From assembly GCF_014700075.1 (NCBI RefSeq), contig NZ_JACXBU010000002.1:1-64000 (forward strand): a stretch of 64,000 nucleotides of DNA, read 5' to 3'. The notes below the pieces were generated by a model. It worked only from the letters and a program-made list of their open reading frames with translations. It ran no database searches and had not been told where the DNA came from. This document shows, one piece after another, positions 56,808-64,000 of this stretch. Within the stretch, counting starts at the first letter, position 1, and the number at the start of each line of letters is the position of its first letter. Made by a program: the position numbers and the translations under genes. The stretch is from Pseudomonas sp. JM0905a (GTDB taxonomy: Bacteria > Pseudomonadota > Gammaproteobacteria > Pseudomonadales > Pseudomonadaceae).

Positions 56808-57932
56808 TTACCGAATGAACACCTGCGTCGTGGTGATCGCCATGTCACCACCCGGCAGTTTGATGTTCTTCACCTTCTCCAGGCTGTCCGGGTCGAACAC
56901 CGCGATGTCGTTGAAGGTGCCGGCCAGATACAGCTTGCTGCCCTTGGTGTTGAAGGCGACGCAGTAGTAGGTGTGCTCAAGGTTCGCGGCCTTGATCAGC
57001 TTCTGCTCCTTGATGTCGTACTTGGCCAGGCGGTTGAGCACGCCAAACATCTGGTTCGGGTCCTTCGGCGAGCGCAGGCCGGTGAAGTACAGCTCGGTCA
57101 GCGGCGCGAAGTCCTGGACGGTGGATTTGCCGGTCTTCAGGTCGATGCTGACGTAGCCATAGATGAAGTCGGCGGTGGCCAGGTCCTGCTTCTCATCCTT
57201 GAACCTGGCCGTGGTATAGAGCATCGAGAACTCGTGGTTCGGCGTTTGGTGCGGCCAGAAATACAGCACGTCCGGAGCGCTGTAGTTCGGGCGCTGCCAG
57301 TTGCGGCCGGGCACCGCCACTTCGTACTTGCCGGTCTGCACGTCCATCTTGTAGATGTCCGGACCGGCGACGAACAGGCTGCCGTCATCGGCGGCGCGCA
57401 TCAGGTAGACCTGGCGCGGCATCGGGAAGCTGCGCACCGGCTTGGCGTCGAGGCCGTCGCTGGTACGGAACACTTCCAGACGCGGCGGCTTGACCACGTA
57501 GTGGTCGCTCATCGTCTGGGTCGGGTTGACCGTGGCGTAGAGCTCCTTGCCGTCCGGGCTCAGGGCGAAGGAGAACATCGAGCGCACCTTCTCCCCCGGA
57601 TTGCGCGACAGCCTGGCGTGGAACACGGTCTTGCAATCGTCCAGGTCGACGCCGTACAGGTCGCCGAAGTGGTTGTTGAGGATGAAGGCGGTCTTGTTGT
57701 CCGGCGCCATCATGGCGGTTCCGGGACCGAAGGCGTCGGGCAGGCGGCAGGTCTTGTACAGGCTGTCGCTGGCCAGATCGACCACGTGCAGGTTGTTCGG
57801 ATAGTTGGTGGCGATCATGTATTCATGACCGGCCTTCAGCGCCGGACCGGCTGCATCAGCGGCCCAGGCATCGGCGCCCAGTGCGAAGCCGGCGACGGCG
57901 GTCGCCAGGCTGGCGATGGCTTTGAGTTTCAT
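56808..57932 (-). CDS. qhpB: Quinohemoprotein amine dehydrogenase beta subunit
   Basis: A 374-residue periplasmic beta-propeller protein. A Sec signal (LATAVAGFALGADAWA) precedes YVTN-like repeat blades (e.g. EYMIATNYPNNLHVVDLASD, LYLAGTFNDIAVFDPDSLEK). It partners QhpA and QhpC and completes the active-site cavity. The start at 57932 gives the signal peptide. It is the last gene of qhpA-D-C-B; no qhpE, F or G follows. Confidence 0.93.
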   Translation of the reverse strand: MKLKAIASLATAVAGFALGADAWAADAAGPALKAGHEYMIATNYPNNLHVVDLASDSLYKTCRLPDAFGPGTAMMAPDNKTAFILNNHFGDLYGVDLDDCKTVFHARLSRNPGEKVRSMFSFALSPDGKELYATVNPTQTMSDHYVVKPPRLEVFRTSDGLDAKPVRSFPMPRQVYLMRAADDGSLFVAGPDIYKMDVQTGKYEVAVPGRNWQRPNYSAPDVLYFWPHQTPNHEFSMLYTTARFKDEKQDLATADFIYGYVSIDLKTGKSTVQDFAPLTELYFTGLRSPKDPNQMFGVLNRLAKYDIKEQKLIKAANLEHTYYCVAFNTKGSKLYLAGTFNDIAVFDPDSLEKVKNIKLPGGDMAITTTQVFIR

Positions 57933-57961
57933 GCGGTTTCCCCTCTTGTTCTTGTCGCCGG

Positions 57962-58285
57962 TCATTTGTCTTTCGGGAATACGGTGCCGAGGTTTCGCCA
58001 GTCTTCCGCGGAGTTGGACGCCTGGGCGTTCCAGTCCTGGTAGGTGCTCATCATGTCGGGCACCTGGGCCGGCCACCAGCAGGGGTCGGAGCAGCCATAG
58101 AGGTCGGCTTCCATCGGCTGGCACAGCGAGCTCACCCCGCCGAAGGCGTCCACTTCCCAGCCCGGGTCGGTGGTGGCGGTGCATCCGGCCACCGCACTCA
58201 TGGCCATGACTTCTTCGATGCGATCTTCGGCTGCGGCTTTTTCGAGCATTTGCGCTTTGTTGTTGAGCGGCTTCAGATGTTTCAT
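57962..58285 (-). CDS. qhpC: Quinohemoprotein amine dehydrogenase gamma subunit (CTQ precursor)
   Basis: A 107-residue precursor with a ~28-residue leader and a mature part beginning near [15 protein letters not shown]. By alignment to the P. putida gamma subunit from memory, residues expected for thioether links (Cys35-Glu44, Cys55-Asp61, Cys69-Asp77) and the CTQ cofactor (Cys65, Trp71) are all present. It is the catalytic subunit. It lies one base after qhpD and 29 bp before qhpB. Confidence 0.94.
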   Translation of the reverse strand: MKHLKPLNNKAQMLEKAAAEDRIEEVMAMSAVAGCTATTDPGWEVDAFGGVSSLCQPMEADLYGCSDPCWWPAQVPDMMSTYQDWNAQASNSAEDWRNLGTVFPKDK

Positions 58286-58286
58286 G

Positions 58287-59717
58287 TCAGTGCGCCTTCC
58301 GCGGAGAGATGTAGCTGCTGATGAAGGCCGGATTGACGGCCATGATGCGGCTGTAGACCTCGATGCCGAAGTCCACCCAGTCGCGCATCAGCTCGCAGTA
58401 GTGATAGGTCGGGTGAGTGGGGTCGCCGTAGCGGGCGTAGCTCTCGTGGTAGCAGCCGCCGGAGCACAGGTTGCGGATGCGGCAGGTGTCGCAGCCGGTG
58501 CCGGAACGGTCCAGACGCTGGGAGAGGAAGTCGTTGAGCTCGACCTGCTTCACCCCGCTGTGCACATTGCCGAAGGTCGGCATGCTGGAGCCGGTGAAGC
58601 GGTGGCAGAGGTTCAGCTCGCCCTTGTGATCCACCGCCAGCATCTTCAGCCCGGCACCGCAGGGCAGCGCCTTCTTGTGGCCCTCGTGGATGTCGGTGAT
58701 CAGCTGGTGCAGGTTGGAGAAGCCGATGTTGCGGTGCTCCAGCGCCGCCTCCAGGTAGCGACGACCCAGGGCCTTCATGTTCGCGAAGACTTCCACCAGT
58801 TCCTCGCTGGTGAGGTTGTAGTTCGCCATGTCGCCCGAGGTGACCGGCGCGAAACCGACTTCGGCGAAGCCCAGCTCGTTGAACAGGTGGTTCCAGATGG
58901 TCTCGACGTCGGTGATGCCACGGGTCAGGGTCACCCGTGCGCCCACCGGCCGGCTGCGATAGCGCGAAAGCAGCAGGTCGACCTTGCGCCGCACCACGTC
59001 ATAGGTGCCCTGCCCGCCCACGGTGATGCGGTTGCGGTCGTGCACGGTCTTCGGTCCGTCGATGCTGATCGACAGCCCGAAGCGATGCTTGTTGAGGTAG
59101 TCGATGATCTCCTCGGTGAGCAGCGTGGCGTTGGTGGTCATGATGAACTCCACCTGCTTGCCGGCCTCGGCGAAGCGACGCTCACAGTAGTCCACCATGT
59201 GCTCGATCAGCGGCCGGTTGGACAGCGGCTCGCCACCGAAGAACACCACGCTGTAGCGCTCTTCATCGGGCGATTCGCGGAGCAGCATTTCCACCGAGGC
59301 CTCGGCGGTTTCCGCGCCCATTTTCTTGCCGGCGGAAGGCTTGTCCAGGTCTTCCTTGTAGCAGTAGGTGCAGCTCAGGTTGCAGCCGGTGTTGACGTTC
59401 AGCACCACGGTATTGAGCGCCGTGCGCTCGACCTTGGCGATGCCGATTTCCGGCGTCAGCGGCGAGCCGTCGCTCACCACTTCCAGCGCGATCAGCTCGC
59501 GCAGGGTTTCGTTGATGTCCTGCCCGGCGAAACGCCCGCCCAGGCGTTGCACCAGGTCCTCGGACGAGCAGCTCTGCTGGCGCAGCGCGTCGATGATGCC
59601 GCCGGTGACTTCGTCGGCGGCGAACAGCGAACTGCTCGGGATATGGAACAGCATGCGGTCGGCATCCACTCGCACTTCGTGCAGGTTGCGTTCGACCAGA
59701 TTCAAGATTGCGCCCAT
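58287..59717 (-). CDS. qhpD: QhpD radical SAM peptide-modifying enzyme
   Basis: A 476-residue radical SAM/SPASM protein. The [4Fe-4S] motif is [12 protein letters not shown] (CxxxCxxC) near residue 110. C-terminal SPASM cysteines appear in [19 protein letters not shown] and [17 protein letters not shown]. It installs the thioether cross-links in QhpC in the cytoplasm before export. It is adjacent to qhpC. Confidence 0.95.
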   Translation of the reverse strand: MGAILNLVERNLHEVRVDADRMLFHIPSSSLFAADEVTGGIIDALRQQSCSSEDLVQRLGGRFAGQDINETLRELIALEVVSDGSPLTPEIGIAKVERTALNTVVLNVNTGCNLSCTYCYKEDLDKPSAGKKMGAETAEASVEMLLRESPDEERYSVVFFGGEPLSNRPLIEHMVDYCERRFAEAGKQVEFIMTTNATLLTEEIIDYLNKHRFGLSISIDGPKTVHDRNRITVGGQGTYDVVRRKVDLLLSRYRSRPVGARVTLTRGITDVETIWNHLFNELGFAEVGFAPVTSGDMANYNLTSEELVEVFANMKALGRRYLEAALEHRNIGFSNLHQLITDIHEGHKKALPCGAGLKMLAVDHKGELNLCHRFTGSSMPTFGNVHSGVKQVELNDFLSQRLDRSGTGCDTCRIRNLCSGGCYHESYARYGDPTHPTYHYCELMRDWVDFGIEVYSRIMAVNPAFISSYISPRKAH

Positions 59718-59790
59718 GGCGACCTCCCGGAATTCATCCCAATCGTCGTTGCGAATCCGGGCGGGGCAGCCCCGCCCGAGCCGATACCGC

Positions 59791-61356
59791 TTACGGGATC
59801 GGCGGGTTGTTCCAGCGTTGCACGGTGACGATCAGATGGCCTTCACCCTTCTGGCCGCCCTCTTCCAGCTGGGCGATTACCTTCAGGTTGCCGGCGTTGT
59901 TGGTCATCATCTTGCGTTCCGGGTTCGGGCCGGCGCCGCCGGGGATGAAGACACCATCCTTCTGCATCACGCCAGCGAACTTCACGTCCTCGTCATCCTT
60001 GGCACGCTCGTCGAAGGGTTCGACTGACCACTTCGCCGGCAGGTAGCCGATGCGGTAGGGCTGGCCATCGGCGCCCTTGCCCCAGGCCTCGGCCTCGAAG
60101 CGGCCCTGCACCTTGGGCGTGGAGCCACCGTTCTCGCCGACACGGGCGATGGAGAACGCGGGCACTACCTTCACTTCGGCAATGTCCTTGTACACCGCGA
60201 GGTCGACACCCTTGAGTTCGCCCAGGGCGACGCTGCGCACGCCAGGTGCGGCATCGGCGGCAGCCTTGACCTTGACGCGAACCTGCTTCGGCGTGACTTC
60301 CAGCACCTTCACCACCTCGACGCCGGCACCGAGGTCCGGGGTGCCCTTCAGGCCACTGCCCACCAGGGTCAGCTCGGTCTCGCTGCCGGCCTTGATGAAG
60401 GCGGGCTGCACAGCCAGCAACTTGGCGTTGCCGTCTTTGGCGGCGCTGAAGTCCAGTCCGCGTTCGTCGTGCTCGGCCTCGAACATGCGGCCCTTCATCT
60501 CGCCGTTCAGGGCAGCGAAGACCTGACGCAGGTTGGTCTCGCCGACCTTCACGTTGCCGCGCCATTCGTAGCCGTTGTAGAGGATGGCCGAGCCGCTGCC
60601 GTTGAACGGCGTGCCGTCGGCGTACTGCCCCTTCACCTCGACCTTGAAGGTGTCACCGGCCTCCAAGGTTACGGTCATCACGCCGCGCACATCACCCTTG
60701 GTGAGCATGTGGCCGCTGAAGCTCCATTGTCCCGGCAAGGCATCGGCCTTGGGCTTGGCCTTCTGCCAGTCGGCCCAGGCCTGGTTTTCCAGCGGGAAGC
60801 GCTTGGCCAGCTCCGGCACCATTTCCTTGAGGGCGAGATCCAGCCAGTCGCGGTCGCGGGACTGCGCCTGGTATTCGAGAGACGGCCACTGGCCGAGGTG
60901 GAAGTTGACCAGGTGTTCCCACTCCTTGGCGGGACGGCGCTGCAGGGCGACGCGGGCACCGGAGTGGCAACGGCCGCACATCTGGCTGAGCTGGTCGTCG
61001 AACTGCTCGACGGTGTTCAGGCGACGCTCCATGGCATAGCGCACGCCATCGGTTTCGCTGGGGGCCAGGCCCTGCTTGTCGGCCAGGTATTTGACCAGGG
61101 TGCGGCGGTCGTCGTCGCTGATCTGAAGGCCGTGCATCACTTGCATGCGCGCGATGCTCATCAGCCAGCCTTCGGGCGTCTTGCGCTGGTGGCTGATGCG
61201 ACTATAGGAATCGTTGCCCTCGGGGATGTGGCAACCCATGCACTTGGACTTGAGGAGGGCTGGACCCTCCTCGGCTGCATGGGCCTGGGCGAACATCAGG
61301 GACGCCATGGCCAGTGCCAGGGTGCCCGCGTGCTGCCGGAGTCGAGTCGTCTTCAA
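59791..61356 (-). CDS. qhpA: Quinohemoprotein amine dehydrogenase alpha subunit (dihaem)
   Basis: A 521-residue periplasmic protein. A Sec signal (residues ~1-27) precedes two c-type haem sites: CMGCH at 39-43 and CGRCH at 128-132. The C-terminal part contains Ig-like domains (e.g. AFIKAGSETELTLVGSGLKG). It passes electrons from the CTQ of QhpC to the respiratory chain. It is the first gene of qhpADCB, divergent from an aldehyde dehydrogenase. Confidence 0.94.
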   Translation of the reverse strand: MKTTRLRQHAGTLALAMASLMFAQAHAAEEGPALLKSKCMGCHIPEGNDSYSRISHQRKTPEGWLMSIARMQVMHGLQISDDDRRTLVKYLADKQGLAPSETDGVRYAMERRLNTVEQFDDQLSQMCGRCHSGARVALQRRPAKEWEHLVNFHLGQWPSLEYQAQSRDRDWLDLALKEMVPELAKRFPLENQAWADWQKAKPKADALPGQWSFSGHMLTKGDVRGVMTVTLEAGDTFKVEVKGQYADGTPFNGSGSAILYNGYEWRGNVKVGETNLRQVFAALNGEMKGRMFEAEHDERGLDFSAAKDGNAKLLAVQPAFIKAGSETELTLVGSGLKGTPDLGAGVEVVKVLEVTPKQVRVKVKAAADAAPGVRSVALGELKGVDLAVYKDIAEVKVVPAFSIARVGENGGSTPKVQGRFEAEAWGKGADGQPYRIGYLPAKWSVEPFDERAKDDEDVKFAGVMQKDGVFIPGGAGPNPERKMMTNNAGNLKVIAQLEEGGQKGEGHLIVTVQRWNNPPIP

Positions 61357-61428
61357 GGTCAGACCTCCACGGTGTTGTTCTTATGATTTGCACCCCACGG
61401 CGGAGCGGGTGCAGTTGTCACGGCAAAT

Positions 61429-61443
61429 ACATAATGCGTGCCA
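61429..61443 (-). promoter_or_regulatory. Possible sigma-54 promoter for qhpA (imperfect)
   Basis: On the minus strand, TGGCACG is followed after four bases by ATGT rather than the expected TTGC. The -24 element is perfect but -12 lacks the GC pair, so confidence is low. Confidence 0.3.
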
Positions 61444-61539
61444 TTCCAATGAAAGTCCTTTTATAACAACGATTTAGCCGTAAAAATCAGGTGTGGCGGG
61501 AATGCTGGCGATGGGCGACGGCGTCTAATTTCGCGACAG

Positions 61540-61602
61540 ACTGTTCCACGCTGAGACTGCGCCCCGCAGCATCCAGTAAAGGTAGACAGTGCGACTGTTC
61601 CA
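61540..61602. promoter_or_regulatory. ACTGTTCCA repeat pair, possible enhancer sites
   Basis: ACTGTTCCA occurs at 61540-61548 and 61594-61602, 54 bp apart (about five helical turns). The second copy is part of a GACTG-TTC-CAGTC palindrome. They lie 120-185 bp upstream of the sigma-54-type promoter, typical of activator sites. Confidence 0.45.
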
Positions 61603-61708
61603 GTCCCGTCTCAGCCAGTCTCAAAGTGCAACAGCGAGCATTTCCGAGGTAGCCGGAATAAGCCAAATAAATCCTTTTAAATCATTGCCTTACCTGTATT
61701 TACCGGCC

Positions 61709-61725
61709 TTGGCATGGGGGTTGCG
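61709..61725 (+). promoter_or_regulatory. Sigma-54 (-24/-12) promoter for the aldehyde dehydrogenase
   Basis: TTGGCATGGGGGTTGC fits the TGGCAC-N5-TTGC consensus with GG and GC at the required 12-bp spacing (one mismatch, T for C). It lies 39 bp upstream of the dehydrogenase ATG. Confidence 0.7.
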
Positions 61726-61763
61726 AAAGGCGGGTACAACTTCAATGAACAGAGGCTTCCCCC

Positions 61764-63257
61764 ATGCTCGCTGACCTGCCTGTCCTCCCCCAGACCAACG
61801 CCTTCCTCAATCGCAAGCTGAAGATGCTGATCGGCGCCGAATGGCAGGACGCCGCCAGCGGCAACACCATGAGCTTCCGTAATCCTGCGACGGGCGAAGT
61901 CCTCGGCAACGTGCCCTCCGCCAGTGCCGAAGACGTCGACCGTGCCGTGCAGGCCGCCCGCCAGGCCTTCGATGACTCCGCCTGGAGCCGCCTGCGCCCG
62001 CGCGAGCGGCAGAACCTGCTGTGGCGCCTGGCCGACCTGATGGAGCGCGACGCCCAGGAGCTGGCCGAGCTGGAATGCCTGAACAACGGCAAGAGCGCCG
62101 CCGTGGCCCAGGTGATGGACGTGCAGCTGGCCATCGACTTCCTGCGCTACATGGCCGGCTGGGCCACCAAGATCGAAGGCGCCACGGTCGATGCCTCCCT
62201 GCCGCTGATGCCCCATGACCAGTTCCACGGCTACATCCGCCGCGAAGCCGTCGGAGTGGTCGGCGCCATCGTCGCCTGGAACTTCCCGCTGCTGCTGGCC
62301 TGCTGGAAACTCGGTCCGGCGCTGGCCACCGGCTGCACCGTGGTGCTCAAACCCGCCGACGAAACCCCGCTGACCGCCCTCAAGCTCGCCGAGCTGGTGC
62401 TGGAGGCCGGCTACCCGGCCGGGGTGTTCAACGTCATCACCGGCACCGGCCTCAATGCCGGCGTCGCCCTCACCCGCCATCCGGGCGTGGACAAGCTGAC
62501 CTTCACCGGCTCCACCGAAGTCGGCAAGCAGATCGGCAAGGCGGCCATGGACAACATGACCCGCGTGACCCTGGAACTCGGCGGCAAGTCACCGACCATC
62601 GTCCTGCCTGACGCCAACCTCGCCGAAGCCGCCGCCGGCGCTGCCAGCGCGATCTTCTTCAACCAGGGCCAGGTCTGCTGCGCCGGCTCGCGCCTGTACG
62701 TGCACCGCAAGCATTTCGACAACGTGATCGCCGACATCGCCGGCATCGCCAACGGCATGAAGCTGGGCAACGGCCTCGACCCGAGCGTGCAGATGGGCCC
62801 GCTGATCTCCGCCAAGCAGCAGGACCGCGTCACCGGCTACATCAACCTCGGCCGCGAACTGGGCGCCACCATCGCCTGCGGTGGCGAAGGCTTCGGCCCC
62901 GGCTACTTCGTCAAGCCGACGGTGATCGTCGACGTCGACCAGCAGCACCGCCTGGTGCAGGAAGAAATCTTCGGCCCGGTGCTGGTGGCGATGCCCTTCG
63001 ACGATGTCGACGAGGTGGTGCGCATGGCCAACGACAACCCCTATGGCCTGGGCGCCAGCGTCTGGTCCAACGACCTCGCGGCGGTGCACCGCATGGTGCC
63101 GCGCATCAAGTCCGGCTCGGTCTGGGTCAACTGCCACAGCGCCCTCGACCCGGCCCTGCCCTTCGGCGGCTACAAGCTCTCCGGCGTCGGCCGCGAAATG
63201 GGCGCGGCGGCCATCGAGCACTACACCGAGCTGAAGTCGGTGCTGATCAAGCTCTGA
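61764..63257 (+). CDS. NAD-dependent aldehyde dehydrogenase, phenylacetaldehyde dehydrogenase-like
   Basis: A 497-residue ALDH-family enzyme with VTLELGGKSPTIV (catalytic Glu), FNQGQVCCAGSRLY (catalytic Cys) and GFGPGYFVKPTVIV. Divergence from qhpADCB suggests it oxidises the aldehydes formed by the amine dehydrogenase; in P. putida the neighbouring enzyme handles phenylacetaldehyde. Start at 61764 follows AGAGG. Its promoter is sigma-54-like. Confidence 0.9.
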   Translation: MLADLPVLPQTNAFLNRKLKMLIGAEWQDAASGNTMSFRNPATGEVLGNVPSASAEDVDRAVQAARQAFDDSAWSRLRPRERQNLLWRLADLMERDAQELAELECLNNGKSAAVAQVMDVQLAIDFLRYMAGWATKIEGATVDASLPLMPHDQFHGYIRREAVGVVGAIVAWNFPLLLACWKLGPALATGCTVVLKPADETPLTALKLAELVLEAGYPAGVFNVITGTGLNAGVALTRHPGVDKLTFTGSTEVGKQIGKAAMDNMTRVTLELGGKSPTIVLPDANLAEAAAGAASAIFFNQGQVCCAGSRLYVHRKHFDNVIADIAGIANGMKLGNGLDPSVQMGPLISAKQQDRVTGYINLGRELGATIACGGEGFGPGYFVKPTVIVDVDQQHRLVQEEIFGPVLVAMPFDDVDEVVRMANDNPYGLGASVWSNDLAAVHRMVPRIKSGSVWVNCHSALDPALPFGGYKLSGVGREMGAAAIEHYTELKSVLIKL

Positions 63258-63334
63258 GTGCCCGGACGACCTTTGTTCTGATGGGTTTCGTACCTCTACC
63301 CATCCTACAAAGGCGCCACGCCCTTGCCCCACCT

Positions 63335-63372
63335 GTGGGGGCGAATTTATTCGCGAATGAATTCGCCCCCAC
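63335..63372. repeat. REP-like palindrome, compact form
   Basis: GTGGGGGCGAATTTATTCGC / GCGAATGAATTCGCCCCCAC arms overlapping at the centre; same family as 15784 and 42066. Confidence 0.85.
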
Positions 63373-63430
63373 AACCCACCATCCGCAGCACAGCCCCGCC
63401 TCCGTGGGCGAACTAGACTGATAGAGGTCG

Positions 63431-63454
63431 GAATGACAGCAAGCGCTGTCATTC
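63431..63454. promoter_or_regulatory. Perfect 10-bp inverted repeat upstream of the glycine-zipper gene
   Basis: GAATGACAGC and GCTGTCATTC flank AAGC. It lies 115 bp upstream of the start codon. A further ATGACA occurs at about 63469. No T-tract follows, so an operator is more likely than a terminator. Confidence 0.4.
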
Positions 63455-63568
63455 GAACCGCAGTCGAAATGACATCACACGCCGCATGTTGTTGATCTGA
63501 AAGGATTTCACTTCTGGCACGGAATGTGACGAGGACCCTTTGCCATACAACAGTCGAAGGGAACCATC

Positions 63569-63913
63569 ATGAAAGTCCCCAGTTTCACCCTGTGCCTTGT
63601 CCTGCTCGCTTCATCCCCCGCCTTCGCTGCGGAAGTCCTCTCCGAAGTTCCTGACACCACCGCCGGCAAAGCGGGCGGCGGCATGACCGGACTGATGCTC
63701 GGTGCCATCGGCGGACCGGCTGGTGCCATCGCCGGCGCCGCGGTGGGCTACTTCGGTGGCGGTGCCGCCCAGCAAGCCACCGGCCTCGCCGAACCCGCCT
63801 ACATGGTGAAGATGGATGACGGCTCGGTGCAGCGCTTCCGCTCCCCCGGCAAGCATTTCAAGCCGGGTGATCAGGTCGTGGTGCGCGGCATCCGCATCGA
63901 AGCCGTGAACTGA
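63569..63913 (+). CDS. Small exported glycine-zipper protein
   Basis: A 114-residue protein with a Sec signal (MKVPSFTLCLVLLASSPAFA). Residues ~35-72 form a glycine zipper (GGGMTGLMLGAIGGPAGAIA, then GAAVGYFGGGAA), as in SlyB/Rick_17kDa-type envelope proteins. The C-terminus is a small beta domain (MVKMDDGSVQRFRSPGKHFK). A GAAGGGAAC Shine-Dalgarno precedes the ATG. It is probably a periplasmic or outer-membrane-associated protein of unknown function. Confidence 0.75.
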   Translation: MKVPSFTLCLVLLASSPAFAAEVLSEVPDTTAGKAGGGMTGLMLGAIGGPAGAIAGAAVGYFGGGAAQQATGLAEPAYMVKMDDGSVQRFRSPGKHFKPGDQVVVRGIRIEAVN

Positions 63914-63920
63914 AGTCGCA

Positions 63921-63949
63921 GCGCCCCTCTCCCGACAGGACAGGGGCGC
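63921..63949. terminator. Hairpin between convergent glycine-zipper gene and right-edge gene
   Basis: GCGCCCCT / AGGGGCGC outer stem with an inner TCC/GGA stem and short loop. No T-tract. Confidence 0.5.
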
Positions 63950-63958
63950 CGGCGCGGG

Positions 63959-64000
63959 TCACTTGTTCAGCGCCTCTTCCGCTGCGGCAATCTCCGCCTG
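63959..64000 (-). CDS. C-terminal 13 codons of a minus-strand gene (partial)
   Basis: The open minus-strand frame from the right edge reads QAEIAAAEEALNK followed by TGA (63959-63961). The codon choice and alanine/glutamate-rich end look coding. Too short for a family assignment. Confidence 0.4.
   Translation of the reverse strand, partial: QAEIAAAEEALNK

Larger units (their letters stand above)
61357..61763. other. 407-bp divergent promoter region between qhpA and aldehyde dehydrogenase
   Basis: It contains a consensus -24/-12 promoter for the plus-strand dehydrogenase, a weaker one facing qhpA, and a pair of ACTGTTCCA repeats between them. No gene was found. Confidence 0.75.
63258..63568. 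other. 311-bp region between aldehyde dehydrogenase and glycine-zipper gene
   Basis: It holds a GATGGGTTT/ACCCATC palindrome near 63281-63304, the compact REP at 63335-63372 and the GAATGACAGC palindrome at 63431-63454. No gene was found. Confidence 0.7.

Overview
The window is about 64 kb of high-GC gammaproteobacterial chromosome, almost certainly a Pseudomonas (sensu lato) that is not P. aeruginosa. From memory, much of the gene order follows the P. aeruginosa PAO1 PA2525-PA2557 stretch: opmB-muxCBA, tpx, tamBA, xthA, terC, an acyl-CoA dehydrogenase with a divergent LysR gene, then a thiolase / SDR / acyl-CoA synthetase cluster. It is interrupted by species-specific blocks, REP-like palindromes and decayed insertion sequences. 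No rRNA, tRNA, CRISPR array or prophage was seen.

Layout. 0-3.4 kb: the 5' end of an IS481-family transposase at the left edge, then an MFS transporter / deaminase / periplasmic ankyrin-repeat operon with a divergent LysR gene. 3.5-12.8 kb: the complete MuxABC-OpmB tripartite RND efflux operon, with opmB-muxC bracketed by two inverted copies of a ~120-bp repeat. 13-15.8 kb: a TldD-like/TldE-like protease pair. 16-18.8 kb: tpx, an orphan lspA, a conserved hypothetical gene and a DHFR/RibD-like gene broken in a C7 tract. 19-25.4 kb: a membrane protein, then a run of exported redox-type proteins (lipoprotein cytochrome c, Tat-exported FAD lactone oxidase-like enzyme, Tat-exported PLP-fold protein), a convergent MetA-type outer-membrane protein and an AraC regulator. 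25.4-28.8 kb: hotdog thioesterase, acyl-CoA dehydrogenase, GlxA-type regulator, NIPSNAP protein. 29-36.4 kb: tamB-tamA, GNAT, xthA, YegP-like protein. 36.7-42.9 kb: PstS-OmpA fusion, Fur-box TonB receptor, TerC with a structured leader and an overlapping 58-residue gene, and an IS3/amidohydrolase chimera. 43-56.5 kb: acyl-CoA catabolism genes with LysR and AraC regulators and one chemoreceptor. 56.8-63.3 kb: quinohemoprotein amine dehydrogenase genes qhpBCDA and a divergent aldehyde dehydrogenase with a sigma-54-type promoter. The right edge has a small glycine-zipper protein and the last codons of a minus-strand gene.

How the genes work together. Amines would be oxidised in the periplasm by QhpABC, whose CTQ cofactor and thioether cross-links are installed by the radical SAM protein QhpD. 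The resulting aldehyde would be oxidised by the divergent dehydrogenase. The acyl-CoA synthetases, dehydrogenases, enoyl-CoA hydratase, SDR and thiolase form a beta-oxidation-like set for an unidentified acid. MuxABC-OpmB exports drugs. TamAB supports outer-membrane biogenesis.

The least described pieces are the exported cytochrome/FAD/PLP module, the terC leader whose predicted fold sequesters the Shine-Dalgarno sequence, and the modular intergenic palindromes that occur in compact (~40 nt) and extended (~95 nt, three-hairpin) forms.
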